Positions 17,487 through 26,413 of a stretch of 38,450 nt of DNA are shown piece after piece. This stretch comes from a virus. Below the pieces are notes generated by a model. That model saw nothing but the letters and a program-made list of their open reading frames with translations. It was not told where the DNA came from and ran no database searches. The stretch covers positions 1 through 38,450 of IMG/VR virus record IMGVR_UViG_3300029448_000126. One strand, given 5' to 3'. The position numbers and the translations under genes are program-made. Each line of letters begins with the position of its first letter. Position 1 is the first letter of the stretch.

Positions 17487-18826
17487 TGGCTACAACCACT
17501 GCACTAAGCACAATACTGCCACAATTTGCTAGAAGAATAGGGTCTTACATAGGTTCTTTTTCTACAACTACCACAATAACTACTAACACATCTGTAATAG
17601 CTACTGGTCTTAGAGACCTTGGGTTTACAGATGACGATGTGTTAAATGATTCTTTTATTAAGATTACAAGTGGTAACAACCTTAATGACGTTAGGTTGAT
17701 TGCAGATTACACAGGTAGCAGTGGGACAATTACTGTAGCTGGCACAAACTTTAGTGCTGACAGTGGTACAGGAACTACATTTGAGATATACAGGTATGAC
17801 CCTGACCAACTTAGAGATGCACTAAACGATGCAGCTAGACAAGCATTCCCTGCATTGTTTAAAAGAATAGACGACAGGACATTGACTGTCGCACCTTCGC
17901 AGGCACGATACGAGCGACCAAGTAGTATAGAGCCGGGTTACATACGGCAGGTATACTTGCTCCCGAAGCTTGAGTCTAAGACTTACACAGAAAATATATT
18001 AAACGACCAAAATGTAGACATGGAGCTAGACTCCAGCTTAACTAACTGGACAGACAGCACACACATTACTGCTGCAGTAGAAGTAGACACAGTTAGTCCT
18101 AACAACTACATGGTGTACAGAGGTGACCAAAGTGCTAAGCTTTCTTGTGCTGCAAGCAACACTGGTACATTTACAATATCAGTTACTGACCCTACAAATT
18201 ATGAATCAGAAGAGTTAAACTTTTCTATATGGGTATATTCAAAATACGCAAGCCTTGTATCACCAATGCTGCAAATAGATTCCGACACTGTTGTTACAGG
18301 TACGAGCCACAGTGGAGGTGGCTGGGAAAGATTGACAGTATCTACTACAGCTTCAAACGTTGGAAGCACAATAAAAGCAGGATTAAGTTTCGCCAGCAAT
18401 GGTGCGATATACACTGTATATGCAGACGAAGCTATCCTAACTTCTGGACCTAGTGCATCACCTTTAGGCTACGAGTCTATTGTTTTTGACTGGAACGAAG
18501 AAGGCGACAATCTTATATTTAATACACAACCACCACCACATTACCAGTTACATGTAGTTGGGTGTGGTGCTCTGGAAACACTTACGGCTGGTGCAGATAC
18601 AATCACACTTGAACCACATCGTGTTAACTTGCTGCTAGATTACGCAGCACTTACATTCTTTGAAGGTGAGCTAGACCAGTCATCAACTGATGACCAGAAT
18701 GCAATACTCAGGCAAATAACGCACTACAGAAATAAAACGCAGACAGGGAAGGGAGAAATGGTAGCACCATCACTTAAGAAAAACCTGCTGCCTGCTGACA
18801 GTGCATCTATGTTTGGGAGTTATTAA
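17486..18826 (+). CDS. Tail adaptor-like protein with inserted carbohydrate-binding-like domain
   Basis: A 446-residue protein. Residues 1-165 and 320-446 resemble a phage head-tail adaptor (helices FARRIGSYIGSF, DPDQLRDALNDAARQAFPAL). Between them, about 178-320, lies a beta-jelly-roll-like segment of the carbohydrate-binding type: DSSLTNWTD at its start, GDQSAKLSC, LNFSIWVYS in the middle, GGWERLTVS and YADEAIL at its end. The pattern of a Trp-containing beginning, a sugar-contact face and a final Asp strand is typical of CBM4/9-like modules, but the family is inferred. The adaptor would form the ring between portal and tail, with the inserted domain exposed. It shares TAATG-type coupling with neighbours. 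Confidence 0.6.
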   Translation: MATTTALSTILPQFARRIGSYIGSFSTTTTITTNTSVIATGLRDLGFTDDDVLNDSFIKITSGNNLNDVRLIADYTGSSGTITVAGTNFSADSGTGTTFEIYRYDPDQLRDALNDAARQAFPALFKRIDDRTLTVAPSQARYERPSSIEPGYIRQVYLLPKLESKTYTENILNDQNVDMELDSSLTNWTDSTHITAAVEVDTVSPNNYMVYRGDQSAKLSCAASNTGTFTISVTDPTNYESEELNFSIWVYSKYASLVSPMLQIDSDTVVTGTSHSGGGWERLTVSTTASNVGSTIKAGLSFASNGAIYTVYADEAILTSGPSASPLGYESIVFDWNEEGDNLIFNTQPPPHYQLHVVGCGALETLTAGADTITLEPHRVNLLLDYAALTFFEGELDQSSTDDQNAILRQITHYRNKTQTGKGEMVAPSLKKNLLPADSASMFGSY

Positions 18827-21294
18827 TGCCATCCAACTACGATATTAAGTTAACAAATACAGATGGTTCTGCTAATGAAGTTAAGCTTACTCTTGATAGA
18901 ACACAACAAAGTGGTGGATATGCAGTAGAGCATATCTCCCCTGCCCCACCTAATCAAGCAACTGATGCTGCTAACTACCAACAACAATCACCAGACCTTG
19001 GACTTGTAGTAGACCAAGACTCTTTTCACAGAGGGTTTGGGCAATCGCTCCTAGAGCGTTTTGATGACGCAAGTAGTGCCAACGCTGCTTTGAGTCGTTA
19101 TGCGTACTCTGAGGGCGTGTTAGGCATGTTTAAAGGCGAGATGGTGTTGGGTTACAAAGAAGATGAAGTTAATGTGATACTTAGAAACGGCACACTAGAG
19201 AACGGTGGTGTGTCAGAATTTACTGGCACAGATATAACCCTAGCAATAGATAGTGACACAGTAAGAACAGGTGACTTCTCAATGAAAGCTACAGTTACAA
19301 GTAACAGTGGCACAATTACACAAGCATACTCAGGAAGCTCTACAGTTCTAAGAAGTAGAGAAGTAACGTTTGCTGCATTTGTAAGAAGAGAAAGTGGCTC
19401 AGGTACTATTACAGCTAAGATTACAGACAGTGCTGGTACAACTACTGGAACTGCATCTACATCGGCAGCAGCCAGTGATTGGGAAGTTGTATACGCAACT
19501 AGAACTATAGACTCAGGTGCTACAAGCATTACATTTACATTAACTGCTAGCACAAGTAGTGACGTATTTTATGTAGATGATATACATGTCACACCCTCTG
19601 GTGGCACAGACTGGACTAATCCACAAGAGTTTGATGGCAACATATATGCAGCAGCAGGAAGAGTTGTTTACAAATGGAATGACAGTGAAGAGTATTGGGC
19701 AGCAGTATATGCTGACGCAGCTTACAACATAACAGACATGATTAGTTTTGATGGTGCATTGTATATAGGCTTTGGAACATCAGCTACATATCAAAGAAGC
19801 ACAGATGGAACTACATGGGCTGTACCTGCTACTAACAGTGGCAATGGAAGATATGCTGAGTTCTTTGAAAGAGCACGAAACAATAACGGCAACTATGCAC
19901 TGTTTAAAAGCAGAGCAAACCAAGTGTCATTATCAGTAGACCCTTCAGACACAGCTAACTGGGGTAGTGAGCTACAAGTTGGAGACAGCGACAGAAAAAT
20001 TACTAACCTTGTGCAGGCTAACGATATCTTGTACATAGGTCGTGAAGATGGCTTGTTCTCTTATGACAGAAGTACACAGAAGTTTAGAGACTTGCAGCCT
20101 GAAGCTAACCTGTTTCCAGACGACAACAACTTTAAGGCAGCAACTGGTAGAGCAGGACAACTGTTTGCATCAGGTGGTGACCAATCTTTCTGGCAGATAG
20201 GTGATGGCTTCTTTGACGGAGCTAAAAGTTGGACAGACTTATCATATTTATTTAAAGCCTCTGGTATACGTGGGTTTGGTGGAAGAGTGTCTGCAGTAAC
20301 ACAAGACAGAAACAATTTGTTTGTAGCACTAGCAGACGACCTTGAAGGAGAGTCTGGATTTCCATACACATTCCCATTTGCTTTTGCTGGTTCAGGCAGG
20401 TCACAAGCAGTCAAGCTTATAGGTGTGCGTACACAACGTGAATCACCATCAGACAGCCCTGAGCAAGTAGCACACACAATAACTAGCTTTAGTGTGTCAG
20501 AGATTACAGCTATGGGTAAATTTAAAGGCACGGATGCTGTTAGAACAAGTATGTTTGTATTTGGAAACAAAGTAGAAGATGACTTGGCAGCAATATCCAA
20601 CGACACAGTATTAAAAGCTTTTAGGCTTAGAATGCCTATTAGAAACGAGAACCCTGCACTAAACTCTTTGTCAGAGCACAGGTTAACGGGTAACTTCTAC
20701 ACATCATACGTAAACTTTAATTTTCCAGACGTAAATAAGTCAGCTATTAAAATTACAGTTACAGGCAGAAACTTAGACTCTAACAAAAAAGCTACAGTAT
20801 TTTACAAAACTGACGATGCTACAGATGACGACACTACTGGCTGGACAACTTTTGGTAGCTCAGGAACAGTTACGTCAGCATCAACAACAATTACATCTAG
20901 CATACAGTTAAACTTTAAACGCATAAGGTTTAAGATAAAGCTAGATACTAACGACAATTCTTCTTCCCCTGTTATAACTGGATTTGTATTTCATGCTGCA
21001 TGGAACCCTATTGAATACAGGCGATGGAGTGTGATGGCTAAGATTAGTGATAAGAGAAGCCTAGCTATGCGTAGGGTACGTACACGTACGTTACGTACTA
21101 CCGACCTTAATAATCTTGAGACCTTGAGAAAAGAACCCTTTATCCTTTATACTGACCTTGATGGCACAAGTCATTATGTAAGTTTGCGATATCGGGACGA
21201 GTTAATCAAATCTCGAATACAATCTACAAGAAATGTAGAACTTGACCAAACAAGACGGTTAGTATTAGAACTAACGGAGGTGAAAACAAGCTAA
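18826..21294 (+). CDS. Large tail protein, propeller-like, with inserted carbohydrate-binding-like domain
   Basis: An 822-residue protein whose position after the adaptor fits the nozzle or tubular B component of a short tail. Residues about 118-258 form a second jelly-roll-like insert (NGTLENGG, RTGDFSMKATV, REVTFAAFVRR, DWEVVYATRTI, VFYVDDIHVTP) similar in layout to the one in the previous gene. The middle, about 265-500, has repeated beta blades (GNIYAAAGRVVYKW, GALYIGFGTSATYQRS, DILYIGREDGLFSYDRS) typical of a beta-propeller. The C-terminal 250 residues are beta-rich, followed by a basic segment. DNA would pass through this part during ejection; the inserted domain may touch surface polysaccharide. 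Confidence 0.65.
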   Translation: MPSNYDIKLTNTDGSANEVKLTLDRTQQSGGYAVEHISPAPPNQATDAANYQQQSPDLGLVVDQDSFHRGFGQSLLERFDDASSANAALSRYAYSEGVLGMFKGEMVLGYKEDEVNVILRNGTLENGGVSEFTGTDITLAIDSDTVRTGDFSMKATVTSNSGTITQAYSGSSTVLRSREVTFAAFVRRESGSGTITAKITDSAGTTTGTASTSAAASDWEVVYATRTIDSGATSITFTLTASTSSDVFYVDDIHVTPSGGTDWTNPQEFDGNIYAAAGRVVYKWNDSEEYWAAVYADAAYNITDMISFDGALYIGFGTSATYQRSTDGTTWAVPATNSGNGRYAEFFERARNNNGNYALFKSRANQVSLSVDPSDTANWGSELQVGDSDRKITNLVQANDILYIGREDGLFSYDRSTQKFRDLQPEANLFPDDNNFKAATGRAGQLFASGGDQSFWQIGDGFFDGAKSWTDLSYLFKASGIRGFGGRVSAVTQDRNNLFVALADDLEGESGFPYTFPFAFAGSGRSQAVKLIGVRTQRESPSDSPEQVAHTITSFSVSEITAMGKFKGTDAVRTSMFVFGNKVEDDLAAISNDTVLKAFRLRMPIRNENPALNSLSEHRLTGNFYTSYVNFNFPDVNKSAIKITVTGRNLDSNKKATVFYKTDDATDDDTTGWTTFGSSGTVTSASTTITSSIQLNFKRIRFKIKLDTNDNSSSPVITGFVFHAAWNPIEYRRWSVMAKISDKRSLAMRRVRTRTLRTTDLNNLETLRKEPFILYTDLDGTSHYVSLRYRDELIKSRIQSTRNVELDQTRRLVLELTEVKTS

Positions 21295-23501
21295 TGGCAA
21301 ACGAATTAATACATAAAACGGTAGGTACACAGCTTACACAATCTGAGTACGACCATATAGAAGCACATAAATTTAATAATCAAGCTATAGGAGATTTAGC
21401 TTATGCAAGTTCAGCAGACCAATTATCAAAACTTGGAATTGGTACAGCAGGGCAAGTATTAGAAGTAAGCAGTGGAATCCCTGCATGGACAGCAGCAATC
21501 ACAGGTGCTACATCAATATTAAACACAGCTTTAGTTATAGGTAGAGATGCAGACAATGACATAGACTTTGCAACTGACAACACAATTTTATTTAGAGCTG
21601 ATGGTGCAGACCAGATTAAACTTACTAATGGTGCATTATTACCTGTAACAGATGATGACATTGATTTAGGTTCATCTTCTTTGCAATTTAAAGACGGACA
21701 CTTTGACGGCACAGTAGAAGCTGATGCAATTACAGTTGGTGGAACAGCAGTATTAACTGGTGGTGCAGAAACAGCGATTACCTCTATATTAAACACAAGT
21801 TTAGTTCTTGGTAGGGATGCTGATAACGATATAGATTTTGGCACAGACAACAATATTATTTTTAGAGCAGGGGCTCAAGACCAGATTAAACTAATAGACG
21901 GAGCGTTAGCACCAGTCACAGATAATGATGTTGACTTGGGTACAAGCTCACTTGAATTTAAAGATGCTTTTTTTGATGGCACAGTAACCTCTGATGCTTT
22001 TGCAGGTCCACTTACAGGTGATGTCACAGGTAATGCAGATACAGCAACAGCTTTAGCTACAGGCAGAACTATTGGTATGACAGGTGATGTTGTATGGACA
22101 TCTGCATCATTTACAGGTGCAGGTAATGTAACTGGCTCTGCAACTATTCAAAGCACATCAGTTGAATCAGGTATGTTAAATAACAATATTATTTCAGGTC
22201 AAACAGAAATTACTTCAGGTTTAGCAGATGCAGACGAATTATTATATTCAGATGGTGGAGTCCTTAAAAGAGTAGGGTTAGACACACTATCAACAAAAGT
22301 TTTAACTGGTAATGCTGCATCAGCAACAATACTAGCAACTGCAAGAGCAATTAATGGTGTTGACTTTGATGGTTCAGCAGCAATAACTGTAACAGCAGCA
22401 GGTTCAACTCTTAGTGACACAGTTCCTGTAAGTAAAGGTGGTACAAACGCAACATCTTTAGCAGACAAAGCTGTATTAATTACACAGGACTCTGGTACAG
22501 ACACAGTTGCAGCAGCAGCTATGTCTACCAATGGACAACTACTTATTGGTGGTACAAGTGGACCAGCAGTAGCAACTCTTACACAAGGTAGCAATGTAAC
22601 AATAACAAATTCTGATGGTGCAATAACAATAGCAGCAGCTAGTGGTAGCAATACAATGGGAGATGGTTGGGTACTTGAAGATGGTGATGGTACAGAAGTA
22701 ACAATTACTGAAAACAAAGAAGTTAAATTTGTTGAAGGTAATGGTATTGATATTAACTGGACTGACACAGATAACGGAACTGATGCTGACCCATACGACC
22801 TTACGTTTACAGTAGACCACGATGCAGCAAGTAACTTTGTTGCAGCAGAACATTATGATTGGTCTAGCGATATTAGTGGCACAGCTACAATACACGCAAA
22901 CAACGTAACCGATTTGCATGGAGCAGGTGTTGATGGCTCAGCTAATCAACTTCTTACAGATGATGGAGATGGGACTGTTACATCCGAATCAGGCTTATCA
23001 TTTACTGGAACTGCATTATCGCTTGCAGGTAATATAGTTGCAAGTGGAACAAGTGACCACCAAGGTTTAATTGTTACCCCTGCTAGCTCAGCAGCAGATG
23101 ATGCTTTAGGTAACCAAAAAGGTATTGGAGTTATTGCAACAATGAGAGCAAAAGATGGTATTGCTATTGGTGAACTACTACACATTGACGGCGATGGTGA
23201 TTTAGATGAGGCACACGCAGATGCAACTGCTGATATGCCAGCAATAGCGATTGCTCTTGAAGCAAATGATACTGGTAGTGATGGAAACATAAAAGTATTA
23301 CTTCAAGGATTTTATAGAGATGATAGCCAATTTAGTTTTGGAACAGTAGGTGTTGCTGTATATGCAGACCATAGCACAGAAGGTGATTTCACTTTAACTG
23401 CATCATCAACAGATGGACATTTTATACAGAGAGTAGGAATATCAGCAACTGACGATATGATTTATTTTAATCCAAGTCTAGATGTAATAGAGAGGGATTA
23501 A
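21294..23501 (+). CDS. Tail fibre or tail spike protein with tandem repeats
   Basis: A 735-residue Thr/Ala/Ser/Asp-rich beta protein. After an N-terminal attachment-like part (1-70), two copies of a repeat with a 90-residue period lie at about 73-145 and 163-235. Each holds LNT.LV.GRDADNDIDF, then IKL..GAL.PVTD and DLG.SSL.FKD. Such repeats are common in fibres of marine phages and build a trimeric shaft. Later segments (AINGVDFDGSAAITVTA, DTVPVSKGGTNATSL) are also fibre-like. The C-terminus (560-735) probably forms a trimer tip or decoration domain. It would bind the host surface. I saw no peptidase or chaperone motif. Confidence 0.75.
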   Translation: MANELIHKTVGTQLTQSEYDHIEAHKFNNQAIGDLAYASSADQLSKLGIGTAGQVLEVSSGIPAWTAAITGATSILNTALVIGRDADNDIDFATDNTILFRADGADQIKLTNGALLPVTDDDIDLGSSSLQFKDGHFDGTVEADAITVGGTAVLTGGAETAITSILNTSLVLGRDADNDIDFGTDNNIIFRAGAQDQIKLIDGALAPVTDNDVDLGTSSLEFKDAFFDGTVTSDAFAGPLTGDVTGNADTATALATGRTIGMTGDVVWTSASFTGAGNVTGSATIQSTSVESGMLNNNIISGQTEITSGLADADELLYSDGGVLKRVGLDTLSTKVLTGNAASATILATARAINGVDFDGSAAITVTAAGSTLSDTVPVSKGGTNATSLADKAVLITQDSGTDTVAAAAMSTNGQLLIGGTSGPAVATLTQGSNVTITNSDGAITIAAASGSNTMGDGWVLEDGDGTEVTITENKEVKFVEGNGIDINWTDTDNGTDADPYDLTFTVDHDAASNFVAAEHYDWSSDISGTATIHANNVTDLHGAGVDGSANQLLTDDGDGTVTSESGLSFTGTALSLAGNIVASGTSDHQGLIVTPASSAADDALGNQKGIGVIATMRAKDGIAIGELLHIDGDGDLDEAHADATADMPAIAIALEANDTGSDGNIKVLLQGFYRDDSQFSFGTVGVAVYADHSTEGDFTLTASSTDGHFIQRVGISATDDMIYFNPSLDVIERD

Positions 23502-24931
23502 TGGCTAATGAGGTAAAAAATGTTAATGGTGTAGCCATCACTAACATCAAGAATATTAACGCTCAAACTGATGCTAATATAAAGAATTTTAATGGACAAG
23601 AGTTTACTGGTTCTACAGATGCTCAACTTGTAACATTTGCTACACAAGATACAAGTGGTAGTGCAATAGATAGTGGTACTGGATTTAATACTTCTAGGTC
23701 TGAAGGCACATCTCTTGCTTTTGACCCTGATACAAACCAAGTTATTGTTGCTTTTAGTGATGGAGGTAGCTCTACTGTGCCAACAATTAGAATCGGAACT
23801 GTATCAGGAACAACAATTACATTTGGTGACAAAATTGTAGTTTCAAGTGATACAAACGGAACAACATCTACAGGGTGTCATTATGATACTAATACTAATA
23901 GATTAATTGTAGTTTATAGAAGTCCATATTCAGCTTACTGGACTAATGCAGGTATTTTTGCTAAAGCATATGAATTGAATTCAAGCAGAGGTGTTGATAC
24001 AGAAGGTAGTGTAGCAACAATTTTTAATTCTTCTTCAGGAAATGAAGTATCAAGAAATAATCTTTCAGAGATACAAGACCATGATGGAGTTGTAGATGTG
24101 CTATATGAAGATAAAAGCGATGGTGATGATAATTATATCAATACAGTAAGAGTAACAAATGCTTCTACTTGTGCTTTAACAGTAGGTAGTGCTGTTGAAT
24201 TTGATACTGACTCTAATAATTTCTTTGGTATTGCCTATAGTCCAGATGCAGATAAAAGTGTTGTTATGTATACCAATGGTGCCGCTTTAAGGGCAAGAAC
24301 TATAACGCATTTTTCTGGTGACCCATCTTTAGGTTCTCTTGCCAATTATGGTTTAGCATATTGCGAATTAGATGCTACTGACCCTCATGGTGGAAGCTGT
24401 ATGATTTATGACACAGAGCATAACAAATTTCATTTCTTATTTAGATATGGCGGCAGTAATAGTAACAATGCTGTAAACGATAACCTTTATATTGGTAACC
24501 TTTCAATTTCAGGAACTACTGTAACATTTGCAAGTACTGGTAATCCGACAACAACCATGAATAATACTGTTGAAATAGACGATTTAAAATTTGGTAGACA
24601 TCAAGGAAGCAACTATCCGGGTGCTGGTTTGATATATAGCCATCAAAGGCAAAGAATTATAATGCATGGTAATGATGCAAGTTCAGAAGCAGGTGGTACT
24701 AAAAATTTCCATATAATAGATTTCAATGGCTCTGCTTATACAAAAACAAGTAGTTATACTGCTATAAATACACTAAATGGTGCTCCATGGGATACTGGAG
24801 CTATTAGAACAGATAATGCTTCAGGTACATTTGGAAATGTAAACTTATTTTCATACTTTATATATAGTGGAAGCAATGACGGAAAAACATTTATACAAGG
24901 TATAGATGCAGGAGATTCAACAATAAGTTAA
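23501..24931 (+). CDS. Beta-propeller-like tail protein, candidate receptor binder
   Basis: A 476-residue Ser/Thr/Gly/Asn-rich protein. After a short adaptor segment (NVNGVAITNIKNINAQTDANIKN), blade-like units recur: TSLAFDPDTNQVIVAFSD, GCHYDTNTNRLIVVYRS, GIAYSPDADKSVVMYTN, CMIYDTEHNKFHFLFRY and GLIYSHQRQRIIMHGN. Each pairs a D/N-rich turn with a hydrophobic strand, the pattern of a five- to seven-bladed propeller. Location after the fibre gene suggests a tip or side fibre involved in adsorption. The propeller fold is inferred from repeat spacing; no enzyme motif was seen. Confidence 0.6.
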   Translation: MANEVKNVNGVAITNIKNINAQTDANIKNFNGQEFTGSTDAQLVTFATQDTSGSAIDSGTGFNTSRSEGTSLAFDPDTNQVIVAFSDGGSSTVPTIRIGTVSGTTITFGDKIVVSSDTNGTTSTGCHYDTNTNRLIVVYRSPYSAYWTNAGIFAKAYELNSSRGVDTEGSVATIFNSSSGNEVSRNNLSEIQDHDGVVDVLYEDKSDGDDNYINTVRVTNASTCALTVGSAVEFDTDSNNFFGIAYSPDADKSVVMYTNGAALRARTITHFSGDPSLGSLANYGLAYCELDATDPHGGSCMIYDTEHNKFHFLFRYGGSNSNNAVNDNLYIGNLSISGTTVTFASTGNPTTTMNNTVEIDDLKFGRHQGSNYPGAGLIYSHQRQRIIMHGNDASSEAGGTKNFHIIDFNGSAYTKTSSYTAINTLNGAPWDTGAIRTDNASGTFGNVNLFSYFIYSGSNDGKTFIQGIDAGDSTIS

Positions 24932-25224
24932 TGGCTACAATAATAAGAAGAAAATCAAATAATACAATTACATTTTGTGGACAGTCAGCTGACTTTGATG
25001 CTGGCTATTTAATATTTATTGGCACAGATGGGATTAGAACTCATGTTATGGATATAACAGCTGACACTCATGAAATTATAAATGATGTTACTTTGCCAAA
25101 AAAATATTTTAAAGATTGCATAACTTATATTGACGGAACATATGCAATACTTACAGATGTAGTAGATGGTATAAACGAAGTTTTTGAAGCCGATAATCAA
25201 CCTTTAATAGAAGTAGAAATATAG
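24931..25224 (+). CDS. Small hypothetical protein after the tail genes
   Basis: A 97-residue, beta-rich, acidic protein coupled to the previous gene by a TAATG overlap. It has two Cys (FCGQS, KDCIT) and a hydrophobic strand YLIFIG. Not recognised. It may be a fibre chaperone or a fibre-associated protein given the coupling. Confidence 0.55.
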   Translation: MATIIRRKSNNTITFCGQSADFDAGYLIFIGTDGIRTHVMDITADTHEIINDVTLPKKYFKDCITYIDGTYAILTDVVDGINEVFEADNQPLIEVEI

Positions 25225-25233
25225 GAGAAGCAA

Positions 25234-25407
25234 ATGACATCAGAAGAACAGACTAAAGCAGATTTATTAACTTTGGTACAAGGTCGCAATCAAAGAATAG
25301 CTGAACTAGAACTATTAGTTTTAGGTTTAAACAGAAAGTTACAGGAGGTAACTAATGCCGGGAATGAAGAAAAGACCGATGAAGAAGGGAACGAAGAAGA
25401 CAGTTAA
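25234..25407 (+). CDS. Small coiled-coil protein (57 aa)
   Basis: ATG at 25234 lies 7 bases after AGGAG. The product has a helical, heptad-like first part (LLTLVQGRNQRIAELELLVLGLNRKLQEV) and an acidic tail (NEEKTDEEGNEEDS). There is no membrane segment. The stop TAA at 25405-25407 lies inside the next reading frame. Not recognised; it is supported by a clean ribosome binding site and tight packing with neighbours. Confidence 0.6.
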   Translation: MTSEEQTKADLLTLVQGRNQRIAELELLVLGLNRKLQEVTNAGNEEKTDEEGNEEDS

Positions 25408-25453
25408 AAAGAAAAAAATGAAAAAGCCAACTAGGAGAGGGTATGGCTACTAA
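25355..25453 (+). CDS. Tiny Lys/Arg-rich peptide overlapping both neighbours
   Basis: A 32-residue product with a perfect AGGAGG site six bases before ATG 25355. Half of the residues are Lys or Arg (KKRPMKKGTKKTVKKKKMKK), ending TRRGYGY. It overlaps the end of the 57-aa gene by 53 bases in another frame and the start of the next gene by 11 bases. Such peptides suit binding to DNA or RNA, for example as an internal condensing protein. The strong ribosome binding site argues that it is translated; homologues would need a search. Confidence 0.5.
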   Translation: MPGMKKRPMKKGTKKTVKKKKMKKPTRRGYGY

Positions 25454-25637
25454 ACCAAAAACAATTAAAGTTAAAGGTGTTAGCATGACTGGTCTGTCTA
25501 CACGACAGCAACAGGCTATGAAGAAGCACGGCAAACACCATACAGCTAAACATATACGTGATATGAAAAAGCGTATATCAAAAGGTGCTTCATTTACAGC
25601 AGCCCACAAACAATCACAGAAAGCAGTAGGGAAATGA
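25443..25637 (+). CDS. Small basic protein (64 aa)
   Basis: A 64-residue protein rich in Lys, His and Ala (TRQQQAMKKHGKHHTAKHIRDMKKR). It is preceded by AGGAG within the previous gene. It has no Cys or membrane segment. Together with the 32-aa peptide before and the 94-aa basic protein after, it forms a group of very basic products, suggesting nucleic acid binding in the virion or late in infection. Not recognised as a named family. Confidence 0.6.
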   Translation: MATKPKTIKVKGVSMTGLSTRQQQAMKKHGKHHTAKHIRDMKKRISKGASFTAAHKQSQKAVGK

Positions 25638-25858
25638 TGAAATTATTTACATCACTAATGCCTTTGATACCTCAGCCTTATAAGAATATCGTTAAGTTCT
25701 TTTTAGCTACGCTCAAAAACGTAGATGAAAAAGAAGAACTAGAGAGAATAGGCAAACTATTTGCAGATATTCTTGAAGACGGAACAGTGACCCCACAAGA
25801 GTGGCTGTCGCTTGCAGGTAAAAATGGATTAGGTATACTTAAAGGTAATGGCAAGTAA
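25634..25858 (+). CDS. Small helical protein (74 aa)
   Basis: A 74-residue protein starting at an ATGA overlap with the previous stop. The first 30 residues are hydrophobic and helical (KLFTSLMPLIPQPYKNIVKFFLATL), followed by an amphipathic Glu/Leu-rich helix and DGTVTPQEWLSLAG, which reads like a helix-loop-helix. The context of tiny late genes would allow a membrane-associated lysis accessory, but this is a guess. Confidence 0.55.
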   Translation: MMKLFTSLMPLIPQPYKNIVKFFLATLKNVDEKEELERIGKLFADILEDGTVTPQEWLSLAGKNGLGILKGNGK

Positions 25859-25885
25859 AAAGAAAACCAAGGAAGGCTGTTAGAA

Positions 25886-26170
25886 ATGCCTAAGAAGAAA
25901 TATCAAAATCCCAAAGGTGGTTTAAATGCAGCAGGTCGTGCGTATTTTAAACGAACAGAGGGTTCTAATCTTAAGAGACCACTAAAGTCAGGCACAAATT
26001 CTAGGCGTGTAAGCTTTGCTGCACGGTTTGGTGGCATGGCAGGTCCACTTAAAGACAAGAAAGGCAGACCTACAAGACTAAAACTAGCTTTAAAAGCTTG
26101 GGGGTTTGGAAGTAAAGAAGCTGCACGAAACTTTGCAGCAAGAAATAAAAAGAAGAAAGGAAAGAAATGA
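25886..26170 (+). CDS. Basic protein with PKGGLNAAGR motif (DUF6321-like)
   Basis: A 94-residue, very basic protein. The motifs PKGGLNAAGRAYF, GSNLKRPLKSG, RRVSFAARFGGM and LALKAWGFGSKEAARNFAARN match my memory of a small family found in marine and cyanobacterial phages (DUF6321); this needs a profile search. The function is unknown. High charge, including a C-terminal Lys run, suggests DNA or RNA binding. The stop overlaps the next start (ATGA). Confidence 0.65.
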   Translation: MPKKKYQNPKGGLNAAGRAYFKRTEGSNLKRPLKSGTNSRRVSFAARFGGMAGPLKDKKGRPTRLKLALKAWGFGSKEAARNFAARNKKKKGKK

Positions 26171-26319
26171 TGGGCAAGTTAAGACCACAAATATTTTTAG
26201 CTATAGTTGTGCTAGGTATTCTTGCAGCTATTGGTGCACTTAAAGGTGTGCCTGAACTAGCAACGGCTACAATAGGTGGTATCATAGCATTAGGGATGAA
26301 AGTCCTTGAGAATGAGTAA
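26167..26319 (+). CDS. Two-segment membrane protein, candidate holin
   Basis: A 50-residue protein starting in an ATGA overlap. Residues 8-24 (IFLAIVVLGILAAIGAL) form a membrane helix, and 31-44 (LATATIGGIIALGM) form a second hydrophobic helix separated by a short KGVPE turn. The ends are charged. Size and topology suit a small holin or a holin accessory. There is no recognisable endolysin nearby, so the lysis call is tentative. Confidence 0.5.
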   Translation: MMGKLRPQIFLAIVVLGILAAIGALKGVPELATATIGGIIALGMKVLENE

Positions 26320-26413
26320 AAGAAAGGTAAAAAAAGAAATTGCTGCATCAGTTGCTGCACTAGGTTTATGCCTAGCAGTAATAATAGTAATTGGAGAAGT
26401 TTACTCAAAATGA
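26312..26413 (+). CDS. Single-span membrane peptide (33 aa)
   Basis: ATG 26312 overlaps the end of the previous gene. The N-terminus is strongly basic (MSKRKVKKE), followed by one hydrophobic helix at 10-29 (IAASVAALGLCLAVIIVIGE) and three final residues. It is cotranslated with the candidate holin and the next gene (ATGA overlap at 26410). The small cationic single-span shape resembles membrane-active phage peptides; function unknown. Confidence 0.45.
   Translation: MSKRKVKKEIAASVAALGLCLAVIIVIGEVYSK

Noticed and set aside
20061-22768. Long minus-strand frames (181 and 189 aa) under the tail genes
   Set aside because: They arise from the codon bias of repeat-rich Thr/Ala genes on the other strand, are Ser/Val/Pro-rich without motifs, and lie against operon direction.
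26368-26409. Upstream ATG at 26368 as start of the 364-aa protein
   Set aside because: No ribosome binding site, deep overlap with the 33-aa membrane peptide, and a better ATGA-coupled start at 26410.
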